Positions 49,289 to 58,479 are shown, counted from the stretch's first letter. The stretch: 64,000 nucleotides of DNA from JAJACP01 sp964350245 (GCA_964350245.1 CAYGJC010000001.1:1-64000), one strand, 5' to 3'. Numbers and translations are program-made. The notes: generated by a model not told the origin, from the sequence alone.

Positions 49289-51474
49289 CCCTCTTCTCCA
49301 GGATGATGTGAAGGGTATTTCACCCTAGGGTGACTCGCTGCCAGCAAGGTTTTAACTAGAGTCGCTTTGACAATTCCCAGCTCTTCAAAAGTAAGAAGCG
49401 ATTCATCAAACTGGCCATCTTCCATTTTTTGTGCAATCAATGTTTCTACAAGGTTAGAAACCGTCTCCTGATTGAATAAATCCAAACAACGAGAGGCCGC
49501 CTCTAGCGTATCGGCAATCATAATAATGGTCGATTCTTTGGTACGCGGCTTAGGCCCACTATAGCGAAAATCACGCTCCTCGACTTTTCCCTTATCTCCC
49601 TTAAGCATCTCTAGTTGTTTGTGATAGAAATAGTAAACAAGGGTGGTTCCATGATGTTCTTTAATGACATCGATAAACTGCTCAGGAAGCCCCATTTTTC
49701 TAGCCAGTGCCACACCTTCACTCACATGGGCAATGATCACTTGCGTCGACTCAAGAGGGGTAAGTAGCTGGTGCATATCCATTCCCCCCAGCTGATTTTC
49801 GGTGAAGTATTGTGGGTTAGCCAGCTTGCCAATGTCGTGATACTGCGTTGAGACACGGCAGAACAGACCATTGGCCCCAATAGCTGAAGCTGCTGCTTCT
49901 GACAAGTGTCCCACCACCATTGAGTGCTGGTAGGTCCCCGGCGCTTCGATAGTCAGTCTACGGAGAAGCTCATTGCTCGGGTCCATGAACTCCATCAAGG
50001 TGATATCCGTTAGAATGCGGAAGGTTGACTCAAATACAGGCAACAAACCGACGACCAATATCGCTGTCATCCCCATGAAGAAAAACGTGCTGGTGAGATC
50101 ACCGACAAAACTGATGGTGAAGGCTGTATTTTCGTATAAATTAAACGCGAGTATGACCAACACGCTGGCCAGCCATGCTTTGGCACAGACAACAAAAACC
50201 TCCTTACGGCGGCGGATTTTCCGTGCTGTCAAGATCACCACCATTGCTGTGATCAGGTTGATGACCAAAAAGGGAATACTCTCTACAGCTAAAGCCATTG
50301 CAAATACAATCGCCAGAAAAGCAGAAGCAAACGCCCCAATCCGCAGATTCATCAAGCTCGTTAATAAAATCGCTGCAAAGGGAACAAAAAGCGGGAAGCG
50401 GACTAAGTCGATGAGATTTGAAGAGGTTTGAATCAACAGAAGTTCCACTCCCTTGGCTAGTACAAGAGAGAGAGTCAAAATCGTAGCCAAAAGAGCTAGT
50501 TTGCGATTCGAATAAAAAATATCTCGGTGGTTTTCAGAGAGGTAGACACCTGAAATTCCGATGAAAATCAGGGTCATCAACAGGGAGCCTGCCACCGTGA
50601 TGGGATCGAGCAGATTTCTTTTATGACTCAGCCCCTCTTTCATCGACTGCAGCATTGAAATATGGCGGGTGGTGACCTTTTCTCCTTTATCGATCAGGCG
50701 GTCGCCAGAGCGAATGCGTGTGAACTTTTCCGGGATCTTATTTTGGGCCAGTTTGCGTAGGGTATACTCGACTCCTTGGTCGATCTCAAAATTCCACGTG
50801 ATGGGCTCGAAATAGTGAAGGATGAATTGAGAGATGGGCGCCGGAATCTCCACATCGGAGAAAATTTGTTTTCCGAAGCCCGACCAGAAGAGGATCGGAA
50901 GACGCCCCACATTTTCTGCCGGAAAATAGGCGTAGAAATCGGGCCTCGTAATGGGAAGCTCATCTTGTGGAAGATCATCAATTTGTTGCAACGTTTTCAC
51001 ATCGGTAAACCGCTTCTGCGCTAGGCCATCGGCAAGGAGGCTCAGGGCAAGGGCGATGTCATCAAAGGCATTTTCCTGGCTCAGCTTCTCCCATTTTTCA
51101 TTCCCCACCGGATCGCGGGTGATGTACTTTTGAAAATCGGTCACCTTTGTGTGGATTTCATCATCTTTGATGCGGTAGATCGTTCCGATTTCATGAGCGG
51201 CCTCCTGCTTGAGGATGATCGTAGCTTCTTCGTCCGGAAAGGCAAAATCAATTTGCGCAACCACATAGCGATTCGCCTCGCCGCCGAGTTCCAACTTTTC
51301 GATATAGGTTTCGCGGAAGTGAAGAAAAAGAAAGAGAAAGAGAGTAAAAAAGCCTCCAATGAGGAGGCGTATAGTAAAGCTTTTATCGAAATAGCTTTGC
51401 GCTCGGGAGAAGCGGAGTTCGTTGAGATCCTCTTCTTCTAACGATTCGTCTGTATCGGAAGAGAGATCATCCAT
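49285..51474 (-). CDS. 7TM-HD phosphodiesterase (PgpH-like)
   Basis: The 729-residue protein matches the 7TMR-HDED/PgpH layout: one N-terminal membrane helix (about 30-50), an extracytoplasmic part to about 280, seven membrane segments (about 290-460), then a cytosolic HD domain with GTYQHSMVVGHLSEAAASAIG and the HD dyad in YHDIGKL. Homologs hydrolyse cyclic di-AMP. Chlamydia makes c-di-AMP with a DacA-type cyclase, so this would be the matching hydrolase; the substrate is inferred. It is the first gene of a three-gene unit with the SDR and the helicase. Confidence 0.88.
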   Translation of the reverse strand: MDDLSSDTDESLEEEDLNELRFSRAQSYFDKSFTIRLLIGGFFTLFLFLFLHFRETYIEKLELGGEANRYVVAQIDFAFPDEEATIILKQEAAHEIGTIYRIKDDEIHTKVTDFQKYITRDPVGNEKWEKLSQENAFDDIALALSLLADGLAQKRFTDVKTLQQIDDLPQDELPITRPDFYAYFPAENVGRLPILFWSGFGKQIFSDVEIPAPISQFILHYFEPITWNFEIDQGVEYTLRKLAQNKIPEKFTRIRSGDRLIDKGEKVTTRHISMLQSMKEGLSHKRNLLDPITVAGSLLMTLIFIGISGVYLSENHRDIFYSNRKLALLATILTLSLVLAKGVELLLIQTSSNLIDLVRFPLFVPFAAILLTSLMNLRIGAFASAFLAIVFAMALAVESIPFLVINLITAMVVILTARKIRRRKEVFVVCAKAWLASVLVILAFNLYENTAFTISFVGDLTSTFFFMGMTAILVVGLLPVFESTFRILTDITLMEFMDPSNELLRRLTIEAPGTYQHSMVVGHLSEAAASAIGANGLFCRVSTQYHDIGKLANPQYFTENQLGGMDMHQLLTPLESTQVIIAHVSEGVALARKMGLPEQFIDVIKEHHGTTLVYYFYHKQLEMLKGDKGKVEERDFRYSGPKPRTKESTIIMIADTLEAASRCLDLFNQETVSNLVETLIAQKMEDGQFDESLLTFEELGIVKATLVKTLLAASHPRVKYPSHHPGEEG

Positions 51475-51557
51475 GACATTTAGCGCTCTTTTTCATCCTT
51501 TCAGAATAGGAAATTCAGCTTATTTAAGCAAACACTGCGCATTTTAGCTCTTCTTCT

Positions 51558-52088
51558 ATGGAAAGCACAAATCACTTCCAGCTCATTAAGGAAGCAAAGG
51601 ATAAGGGGTATTTGATCAATTTAACTTTCCTATGGCTTTTGAGCCCAGATCTTGCCGTCAAGGGCTGTGTTGAAAAACTTAGGATGCTTAGATTTAGTCA
51701 GATTTGGTCGTCAGTTTTTAAGCCGCGAGCGAAAGAGATAGCCACAGAGCTACCTCTGAGCGAGCGGCAAAAAAAATGGCGCGCCAAAGATGTCTGAAGA
51801 TAAGCGTTATAAGTTTTTCAACACAGCCCCGCCAAGCGCGTTGCCCAACGGGTTTCGCAAGGCGGTCATTTTATCCCACAAGAAACAATTGTTCGACGCT
51901 ATCATCTTGGGATAAAAAATTTAATAAAATATTATTTACCTCTTGCAGATAGTTCGTTAATTATCGATAATTCTGTTGGAAAATCTCGCAGAATTATTAT
52001 ACAGGCGACAAGCAAGCGATTAGTGGTAAAGGACCCTCTTATCTGGAAACAAATTCAAGAACGGTATGAAAAACTCTCAGATCAATAA
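51558..52088 (+). pseudogene. zeta-toxin-like kinase relic split by a MITE
   Basis: The visible part starts in mid-protein with NHFQLIKEAKDKGYLINLTFLWLLSPDLAV and, after the insertion, resumes KRVAQRVSQGGHFIPQETIV, RRYHLGIKNL, YYLPLADSSLIIDNS to a stop at 52086-52088. This is the C-terminal half of the zeta-toxin-type P-loop kinase family. The N-terminal Walker A part is absent. Removing the 166-bp element plus one copy of the 8-base target duplication restores an uninterrupted frame (D-L-A-V-K-R-V-A-Q-R). The gene is therefore dead twice over. The start at 51558 is the first ATG of the remnant, not a true start. Confidence 0.8.
51663..51828. mobile_element. 166-bp MITE with 19-bp inverted repeats
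   Basis: GGCTGTGTTGAAAAACTTA at 51663-51681 and its exact reverse complement at 51810-51828 bound a 166-bp element. Flanks CCGTCAAG (51655-51662) and CCGCCAAG (51829-51836) look like an eight-base target duplication with one mismatch. The interior has no transposase domain. It is a non-autonomous element, probably moved by a transposase elsewhere in the genome. It interrupts the zeta-like gene. Confidence 0.85.
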
Positions 52089-52257
52089 ACTTCTTTTAGA
52101 GGCTCACGACCGAAGCGTAGAGTTGGCTATCGATACTTCTATTCGTACGGGTGTCCCTCTCGTAGTAGAGAAGAATGGCAAAATCATCGAAATCCAACCT
52201 AAGTACGAGTACGTTCGCATTCCTCTCAAGAAGCCAAAAAAGAAAAAAGGCAAGTAG
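52066..52257 (+). CDS. small protein linked to the zeta-like toxin, possible antitoxin
   Basis: The 63-residue protein (NKLLLEAHDRSVELAIDTSI, then VPLVVEKNGKIIEIQPKY and a lysine-rich tail) belongs to the small family often found beside zeta-type toxin genes, with the characteristic G-x-x-V-V-x-x-NGKI core. The ATG overlaps the end of the toxin relic by 23 bases, so the pair was once translationally coupled. Whether it neutralises the toxin is not shown by sequence. With the toxin broken, its retention as an open frame is notable. Confidence 0.6.
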   Translation: MKNSQINKLLLEAHDRSVELAIDTSIRTGVPLVVEKNGKIIEIQPKYEYVRIPLKKPKKKKGK

Positions 52258-52315
52258 ATACTCTCTTTCTAAAAAACTTCAAATCGATCAGGGCATTTGC
52301 TATACTCCCTAACTT

Positions 52316-53629
52316 ATGCCTGAATATCAAGTTTTAGCTCGAAAGTACCGCCCTCAGCTATTTAAGGACGTCGCCAGCCAAGAGGCTATTGTCACCACCC
52401 TTAAAAACGCCATACACATGCGCAGAACGGCCCACGCCTACCTCTTCTGCGGTTGTCGAGGAACAGGAAAAACGACACTGGCCCGCCTCTTTGCCAAAGC
52501 GCTTAACTGCAAAAACCTCTCCAGCGAAGGCGAGCCGTGCAACGTCTGCTCATCCTGCAAAGAAATTGCGGCCGGACACGCAATTGATGTGCTTGAAATC
52601 GACGGCGCCTCTCATCGTGGAATTGAAGACATTCGGCAAATCAACGAAACGATTGGCTTTACTCCGACAAACGGCAAATACAAAATTTACTTGATCGACG
52701 AGGTGCACATGTTGACCAAGGAGGCGTTTAACGCCCTCCTAAAGACCTTGGAAGAGCCACCCTCACACGCCAAATTCTTCTTTGCCACCACCGAACCACA
52801 TAAAATCCCTGCTACCATTTTAAGCCGCTGCCAACGCTTTAACCTTAGTCGGATTCCTCTAGATAAAATCTGTCAAACCTTAGCTTCAATTGCACGTGAT
52901 CTTGAAGTGGAGGTGCAGGAAGAGGCTCTGCTCACAATAGCAGAGATGAGTGAAGGAAGCCTGCGGGATGCCTCCTCTCTTTTTGATCAGGTGATCGCCT
53001 ATCAAAAAACACCGATCACACAAGAGGTGGTGAGTGATGTCTTGGGTTTACCTTCTCGCGATGTCCTCTTTTTACTCGACAAGGCAGGCAGCCAAAAAGA
53101 CTTTGGGGCCACTTTTCAAATTGCACATGATGTCTTTAGCCAGGGGAAAAACCTTGGCTTTTTTCTGGAAGAGCTTGTACAGCATTTCCGTACACTTTTT
53201 TTACTCAAAAATGGTGTGCCCTACAAGGGACGGGATCAAAAAAAATACGTGCAGTCAGTCAAACTCTATCGAGATGATCAGCTTTTACAGATTTTAGAAA
53301 TTCTCACAGAAGCGCAGCAAAACATCAAGTTTGCTATCTCTGAAAAGACGGCTTTAGAAATGCTTCTGCTGCGCATTGTGCGCACACATCAACGGATCTC
53401 AATTGATCAGTTAGTCGAGCGGCTCGTTTCACTAGAAGCGCGCCTCGATCAACCGGTAGTTGAGGTGCCCCCTACAAAAGTTTCTCCTCCAACTCCCAAG
53501 CCCGTACCCAAAGCCCCTGTCTCTGCTCCCACTCCACAACCAGTTGGGGTGAAAGAGCAGAGTCATTTTGATACGTTAATGCGCTTTGCAGCGAAGGAGC
53601 TGAGTGGATCATTTAAAAAGGAGTCATAA
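52316..53629 (+). CDS. dnaX: DNA polymerase III subunit gamma/tau
   Basis: DnaX is the motor of the clamp loader. The 437-residue protein has Walker A GCRGTGKTTLARLFAKALNC, a zinc module (CNVCSSCKEI), Walker B YLIDEVHML, the SRC sensor (ILSRCQRF) and domain III up to about residue 360. A proline-rich linker and a short tail follow. The C-terminal tau domains for DnaB and alpha contacts seem absent, so it is gamma-length. It starts the dnaX-ybaB pair (TAATG overlap), as CT334-CT335 in C. trachomatis. Confidence 0.95.
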   Translation: MPEYQVLARKYRPQLFKDVASQEAIVTTLKNAIHMRRTAHAYLFCGCRGTGKTTLARLFAKALNCKNLSSEGEPCNVCSSCKEIAAGHAIDVLEIDGASHRGIEDIRQINETIGFTPTNGKYKIYLIDEVHMLTKEAFNALLKTLEEPPSHAKFFFATTEPHKIPATILSRCQRFNLSRIPLDKICQTLASIARDLEVEVQEEALLTIAEMSEGSLRDASSLFDQVIAYQKTPITQEVVSDVLGLPSRDVLFLLDKAGSQKDFGATFQIAHDVFSQGKNLGFFLEELVQHFRTLFLLKNGVPYKGRDQKKYVQSVKLYRDDQLLQILEILTEAQQNIKFAISEKTALEMLLLRIVRTHQRISIDQLVERLVSLEARLDQPVVEVPPTKVSPPTPKPVPKAPVSAPTPQPVGVKEQSHFDTLMRFAAKELSGSFKKES

Positions 53630-53937
53630 TGGGTAGCGGTTTCGCTAAGAAGAAAAAAGAAGCTAAGTTGCTTCAGCAGAAGTTTGAAGAGATGCAAGCC
53701 AAAATGAAGGACGAAAAAGTCACAGGCACAGCCGGCAATGGCTTGGTGAGTATCACGTTGAACGGAGAACATGAAATGCTGGAAGCCAAAATCAAGCCTG
53801 AATGTGTCGATCCTGATGACGTTGAAGGGCTGGAAGATCTCATTCGAGCAGCCTACAACGATGCGGCCAAACAATTAGAGAAAAGCTCTAATGAGCTTGG
53901 AGGTGGCTTTCCCGGCATGGGTGGGTTCGGATTTTAA
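53629..53937 (+). CDS. ybaB: YbaB/EbfC-family nucleoid-associated protein
   Basis: The 102-residue protein matches YbaB/EbfC: KEAKLLQQKFEEMQAKMKDE coiled helix, GNGLVSITLNGEHEM strand pair and LEDLIRAAYNDAAKQ, then a glycine-rich tail. The family forms dimers that bind DNA non-specifically or with preference. Its ATG overlaps the dnaX stop. Its stop overlaps ptsI by four bases on the opposite strand. Confidence 0.94.
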   Translation: MGSGFAKKKKEAKLLQQKFEEMQAKMKDEKVTGTAGNGLVSITLNGEHEMLEAKIKPECVDPDDVEGLEDLIRAAYNDAAKQLEKSSNELGGGFPGMGGFGF

Positions 53938-55688
53938 AAATCGGCTTGAAGCTTACGGTAAGCCTCTTCTAAGACCGCCTCTACCTCCTGAGCGGTCGAC
54001 AAGGTTAGGATATGCTCGGTCATTTTGCGGGACTCAATGATAGATAAGCGCCGCACGACGTTTTTCACAACAGGAAGTGCCGGTGACGATACAGAAAGAT
54101 CGTGTACACCTAAGCCTAAAAGCAGGGCTGTATAGCGGGGATCCGCTGCTATTTCTCCACACACAGAGACCGGTTTTTCTGCTCGGTTCCCCTCTTCTAC
54201 AACCATTTTGATTAGCCGCACAATACTGGGATGAGCCGGGGTATAGAGATAACTCATTGCCGGGTTGCCCCTGTCGACTGCAAGGGAATACTGCACCAAA
54301 TCATTGGTCCCAATCGAAAGAAAGTCGCACTCTTTGGCTAAAATGTCACACGTGATGGCAGCCGAGGGCACTTCAATCATGCAACCAATTGGAATGTTAC
54401 GCGCAAAAGGAACGGCTTTATCTTGCAGTTCTTGCTTGGCCTCCTCCACAATCGCCTTAGCCTCTCTTAGTTCAAGAACACCGGAAATCATAGGAAAGAG
54501 AATACTGACCTCTCCGAAAGCACTCGCTCTTAAGATGGCACGTATTTGCGTTTTAAATACGGTTCTCTCTTTAAGCATCAAACGAATAGCTCTACACCCT
54601 AAGTAGGGGTTTTTCTCATAACGGCTGAGATGAAAGTTACCTAATTTATCTCCACCGATATCAAAAGTACGGATCACAGAAGGGTGGTTGCCGACTTTTT
54701 CCACAATGCTCCGGTAAACTAAAAACTGCTCATCTTCGCAGGGGAAGACCTCGCGCGCCAAAAAGAGATATTCTGAGCGGAATAACCCTACTCCCTCTCC
54801 CCCATACTGCTGTAGGGTGTCGAGTTCATTAAACATCTCGATATTTGCAGAGAGATGCGTTCTATACCCATCGATGGTTTCTGCATCAAGAGAGCCCGAC
54901 TGCTGCAATCCCTTTACATGACTTTTTAACTTTTTTCCTTCGCTTTTGTAGTGGGCAAGGGTCTCTTTGGTAGGATTTAAAATCACTTCGCCCGACCCTC
55001 CATCCACAATAATCAGTGGAGTAGCAGAAACAGAGAGCTCAGGAAAATCGACATTGGAAACAAAAGGGATCCCTTTGGCTCTAGCCATAATGGCAACATG
55101 GGAGGTTTCCGCTCCACTTCGTGTGACAAAGGCTTCAATGACATCTGTATTCGCCTCAGCAGTGTCGGAAGGCGAAAGCTCATGAGCAAATACAATAGAG
55201 CGGAAGCGAAGCTGAGCGAGTGTACAGCGCTCATGCTCACGCAAGTGGCCAAAAATGCGGCGGGAAATATCCTGAAAATCCTTTAACCTTTCCCGGAAAA
55301 AAACATCCGTGATTTTCTGAAATTTCTGTTCATACTCACCAATCACTGTCTTAAAAACATACTCGGTATTCTTTCCCTTTTGCCGAATGGCTTCTTCCAT
55401 CTGCACGGTCATGAAAGGATCCCGCATCATCTCTAGGTGAGCCCCTAAAATAGCTGCTGCTTCATTCCCCCCCTCTTTTTGCATCCGCTGTTGTAAGGAA
55501 AGAAGATCTTTTCTAGAACTGCTCAGTGCACTGTAATAGCGGTTGACCTCATGCTCAATTTTGTCATCAGGAACAGAGAATTCAGGAACATTTTCTTCAG
55601 CAACCGTAAAAAAGAAGGGGCGCCCAATCGCAATTCCAGGGCAGATCGGGTAGCCTTTCAGACGTATTTCTTGGGTATTTTTACGCAT
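53934..55688 (-). CDS. ptsI: PTS enzyme I
   Basis: Enzyme I autophosphorylates from phosphoenolpyruvate and phosphorylates HPr. The 584-residue protein has the active histidine in SGAETSHVAIMARAKGIPFV and the PEP-binding C-terminal barrel with GVGLFRSEYLF, GIGTNDLVQYSLAVDR and SVCGEIAAD. No sugar-specific EIIBC was seen here, so with the two ptsN genes it likely forms a regulatory PTS. It follows ptsH with a one-base overlap. Confidence 0.96.
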   Translation of the reverse strand: MRKNTQEIRLKGYPICPGIAIGRPFFFTVAEENVPEFSVPDDKIEHEVNRYYSALSSSRKDLLSLQQRMQKEGGNEAAAILGAHLEMMRDPFMTVQMEEAIRQKGKNTEYVFKTVIGEYEQKFQKITDVFFRERLKDFQDISRRIFGHLREHERCTLAQLRFRSIVFAHELSPSDTAEANTDVIEAFVTRSGAETSHVAIMARAKGIPFVSNVDFPELSVSATPLIIVDGGSGEVILNPTKETLAHYKSEGKKLKSHVKGLQQSGSLDAETIDGYRTHLSANIEMFNELDTLQQYGGEGVGLFRSEYLFLAREVFPCEDEQFLVYRSIVEKVGNHPSVIRTFDIGGDKLGNFHLSRYEKNPYLGCRAIRLMLKERTVFKTQIRAILRASAFGEVSILFPMISGVLELREAKAIVEEAKQELQDKAVPFARNIPIGCMIEVPSAAITCDILAKECDFLSIGTNDLVQYSLAVDRGNPAMSYLYTPAHPSIVRLIKMVVEEGNRAEKPVSVCGEIAADPRYTALLLGLGVHDLSVSSPALPVVKNVVRRLSIIESRKMTEHILTLSTAQEVEAVLEEAYRKLQADF

Positions 55689-55972
55689 TAGCTTCCATCC
55701 TCACCAAAACGACTCTCAAAGCACTCCTCGAGCCGCTTCATCGTCTCTTCAGCATCTACCCCAGTCACCGTTACCGTAATCTGTGCATTTTTAGGGGCCG
55801 CCAACATTAATATATTCAAAATACTCCTTGCATCGATTGTCTGCTTTTTATAAGAGAAAGTCACCTCACTTCTACACTCTTGTAACAGTTTAACAATTAA
55901 TGTTGCGGGGCGCGTATGCAAACCGAGTTCGTTTACAACACGGATTTTTCGGGTCAACATCTGATCACTCAT
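55688..55972 (-). CDS. ptsH: phosphocarrier protein HPr
   Basis: HPr relays phosphate from enzyme I to EIIA proteins. The 94-residue protein has the catalytic histidine in NELGLHTRPATLIVK and a serine at the Ser46 regulatory position (DARSILNILMLAAP). The serine would allow HPr kinase control if such a kinase is encoded. It overlaps ptsI by one base, forming a ptsH-ptsI unit. Confidence 0.96.
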   Translation of the reverse strand: MSDQMLTRKIRVVNELGLHTRPATLIVKLLQECRSEVTFSYKKQTIDARSILNILMLAAPKNAQITVTVTGVDAEETMKRLEECFESRFGEDGS

Positions 55973-56040
55973 GAACGTTTTTTACCTTATCGGCTACATC
56001 ATCCCACACTTCTAGCTTCACGACAATATTAAGATTTTTT

Positions 56041-56862
56041 TTAAATGTGCCAAATGTCCTCTAAGTAGAAAACCAACCAGGCAAGAAATGTCGAAAAAGC
56101 GAGATTCTCTTCTAAACGTGCGTGATCGAAAAAGTTGCTAAGCGTCCGGTCATTTTCAGAAAAATAGAGGTTGCCCATCTCCTTTTCGGGATACCAGTCA
56201 GCATAAAAGCACTGATAACAATGCAATCCAAATGATTCATAAAAAGGAATCAAACTTGAAGGATCGATTACTTGTCCATCCGGACGCACGAACACCTCTT
56301 CGGCAAGCAAATGCTGCAAGTGCTGAAATGTGCGCGCCATCGTACGCGATCTAAGTACTCCTGTGTCCGTATACTTACAAAAACCATCATGCACCTGCAA
56401 AAAGGCAAGATAATCAGGAGGAAGCTGCACGTGCGCAAACTGCTTGATCAGACTATCCAAAGCAGTCTCTGTGGCTGGGGGGCTCCCATGAAAAAAGCCT
56501 GCAGCCTCTTTCAGGCTGTAGACCATATGGACATCAAATAGTTGATCTGACTTCTCTTGAGTAGCAAAGATTTCGATGGTATCCAAGCTTTCAAAAAACG
56601 TGTAGAGCCGCTCTTCCAAGTGGCTCTCATTAGGGGAAATAAAGGGTATTTTTGCCAACCAAAATTCACGGGTAAATTCAATCCGGTCTTCTGCTGGCAA
56701 ACGACTTAGCTCGTACCAACCTCTCGGTAAAAGGGGGACCTGCTGCGCTAGTTCCTGCCAGTCAAGACTAGGTTCATCGTGAAGAGCGATCACTTGATGA
56801 AAGTGTCTATTTGATTTGCCGTCATCATAAATTTCATGAAAATGTTCACTCATAGGATGCAT
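56041..56862 (-). CDS. SMI1/KNR4-family protein (CT338 position)
   Basis: The 273-residue protein has the SMI1/KNR4 signature in its central part (LPPDYLAFLQVHDGFCKYTDTG) and the expected later strands (SLIPFYESFGLHCYQCFYADW, GNLYFSENDRTLSNF). The N-terminal 130 residues are unassigned. SMI1/KNR4 proteins often act as immunity proteins to secreted toxins, or as scaffolds. No matching toxin lies beside it; it occupies the same place as CT338 between ptsH and comEC, so it is more likely a conserved chlamydial protein. Confidence 0.75.
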   Translation of the reverse strand: MHPMSEHFHEIYDDGKSNRHFHQVIALHDEPSLDWQELAQQVPLLPRGWYELSRLPAEDRIEFTREFWLAKIPFISPNESHLEERLYTFFESLDTIEIFATQEKSDQLFDVHMVYSLKEAAGFFHGSPPATETALDSLIKQFAHVQLPPDYLAFLQVHDGFCKYTDTGVLRSRTMARTFQHLQHLLAEEVFVRPDGQVIDPSSLIPFYESFGLHCYQCFYADWYPEKEMGNLYFSENDRTLSNFFDHARLEENLAFSTFLAWLVFYLEDIWHI

Positions 56863-56885
56863 CAGTATACAATTTTTTCAGAATT

Positions 56886-58292
56886 ATGGAACGCACGTTT
56901 TTTTGGCAGCGCCATCCCGCTCTTTTATGCGGCCTAACCCTTTTACTCAGCACCCTGTTTGTGCTGAAGACTCCTTATGCTGCCCTCCCTGTTTTGCTTT
57001 TCCTCGACAAAAAACATGTCGGAATTGTCACCCTTCTTTTTTTGCTGCCCATCGCCTATCTCTACCAAGCCTATACCTTTCCCCCTTCTGGAACTTCTCT
57101 CAACGGGACCTTCTCCATTCAGTCGATTACCGAAAGCAAAGGATTTCCACAAGGATGGGTCTATCGAGGGCTTTTAAAAACAGAAAAGGGGCGTCTGCAG
57201 TGTCAAATTCGCAGTAAAGAGCACTACAAAGCCGATCGCGCCTACCGTGTTTCCGGTTTAGCCTTCACACAAAATGAACGCTTCTATTACATCAAACCAA
57301 TCCACTGGGAACCCATTCCACACACCTTTAGCTTTGCAGAGTGGCGCTTGCATGCAAAAAAGTGGGTTCAGCTCTACATCGAGCGGAAAATCAAAGGTCC
57401 CAGAGCCGCACTCTTTTTAATCGGTATGGTCACAGGCAGCCTAGAAGATCCTATGATGCTGCAAGAATTTGGTCATCTAGGTCTCTCCCACATCATGGCC
57501 ATCTCCGGCTTTCATTTTGCCCTTTTGACCCTCGCTCTTCATCTTATTTTGCGCCTTTTTCTTCCGCCCAAACCAGAAGCCTTGCTCCTCATGGGAGCAC
57601 TCACTATCTATCTCCTCTTTATCGGAGAGAGCCCTTCTATCCAAAGAGCATGGATCGTGGCCATGGTTTTTCTCCTCGGGAGGCTACTTGAACGCCCTCC
57701 CAATCCCCTCAACTCGCTTGGTGTGGCTCTTTGCCTGGCCATCGCCCTGAACCCTCTCTCCGCCATAACGTTGAGCTTTCAACTCAGCTTTTTAGCAACC
57801 GGGGGCATTCTTCTTTTCTACAAGCCTCTCAATCAACTTCTTCTGCTTTGGATCCCCAAATATCCCCTCAAAGATATTGTTGAGCGTCCCCTTTTCTGGC
57901 AGCACGCCTACTTTTTTTCTGCTCTCACTCGTGAAGCGCTAGCACTGACCCTTTCTGTCCACCTCACTCTACTTCCCCTCCTCATCGCTTTTTTTCACAC
58001 CTTTTCTCTTAACAGCCTGATCTACAATCTCTTTTTCCCATTCTGTGCTAGTCTTGCTCTTTTTCTTTTTCTGCTCGGCATTTTAACAGGAGGGCTCTTG
58101 CACCCCTTAAATAGTTGGTACTGTGAGCATTTGCTTACTCTTACTGAATCTCCTCCCCTACTCTTTAAAACATTCTATATTGAAAACACTTCAGTTTTAC
58201 TCACAATAATTTACATAATTTTTCTGTTTATATCGCTAATTTGTTACAATTGTTATTATGACAAAACCCATCGGCGAGACGAGTTCTGGTGA
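56886..58292 (+). CDS. comEC: ComEC/Rec2-family membrane protein lacking the MBL domain
   Basis: The 468-residue protein has the N-terminal DUF4131-like part (about 1-160), then the competence domain with GHLGLSHIMAISGFHFALL, YLLFIGESPSIQRAWIVAM and further membrane helices (about ten in total). It ends after helices and a short charged tail, without the C-terminal metallo-beta-lactamase domain of Bacillus ComEC. ComEC forms the inner membrane channel for transforming DNA; a ComF-like gene is at 17450-18115. Divergent from the SMI1-like gene. The 3' end overlaps the next small gene by 35 bases. Confidence 0.9.
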   Translation: MERTFFWQRHPALLCGLTLLLSTLFVLKTPYAALPVLLFLDKKHVGIVTLLFLLPIAYLYQAYTFPPSGTSLNGTFSIQSITESKGFPQGWVYRGLLKTEKGRLQCQIRSKEHYKADRAYRVSGLAFTQNERFYYIKPIHWEPIPHTFSFAEWRLHAKKWVQLYIERKIKGPRAALFLIGMVTGSLEDPMMLQEFGHLGLSHIMAISGFHFALLTLALHLILRLFLPPKPEALLLMGALTIYLLFIGESPSIQRAWIVAMVFLLGRLLERPPNPLNSLGVALCLAIALNPLSAITLSFQLSFLATGGILLFYKPLNQLLLLWIPKYPLKDIVERPLFWQHAYFFSALTREALALTLSVHLTLLPLLIAFFHTFSLNSLIYNLFFPFCASLALFLFLLGILTGGLLHPLNSWYCEHLLTLTESPPLLFKTFYIENTSVLLTIIYIIFLFISLICYNCYYDKTHRRDEFW

Positions 58293-58479
58293 TAGACAGG
58301 CCCCTCTTTCAGGGACGCGAGTGCGTAAGGGAGCCTATTTATTTGATGCGCAGCCTGCCAAGAGCACTTCAATCACGAACGCAACGGCGCAGTTTGCTCT
58401 TCATGCGCCGTTACTAGGACACAATATTGCAGCGATGCACGCCGGCATCCCTACTGCTTTCAAAGGAATAGACAACTAA
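58258..58479 (+). CDS. small hypothetical protein
   Basis: I see no domain in this 73-residue frame. It is polar with many S, T, A and G, no membrane helix and a histidine-containing middle (FALHAPLLGHNIAAMHAG). The ATG lies inside the end of comEC with no good ribosome binding site. The stop overlaps nudF by four bases on the opposite strand. It may be a real small gene or a chance frame. Confidence 0.35.
   Translation: MTKPIGETSSGDRQAPLSGTRVRKGAYLFDAQPAKSTSITNATAQFALHAPLLGHNIAAMHAGIPTAFKGIDN

Noticed and set aside
56041..56862. SMI1/KNR4 gene as an immunity protein of a toxin system
   Set aside because: No toxin gene is adjacent and the position equals that of a conserved chlamydial gene (CT338), so a house gene is more likely.
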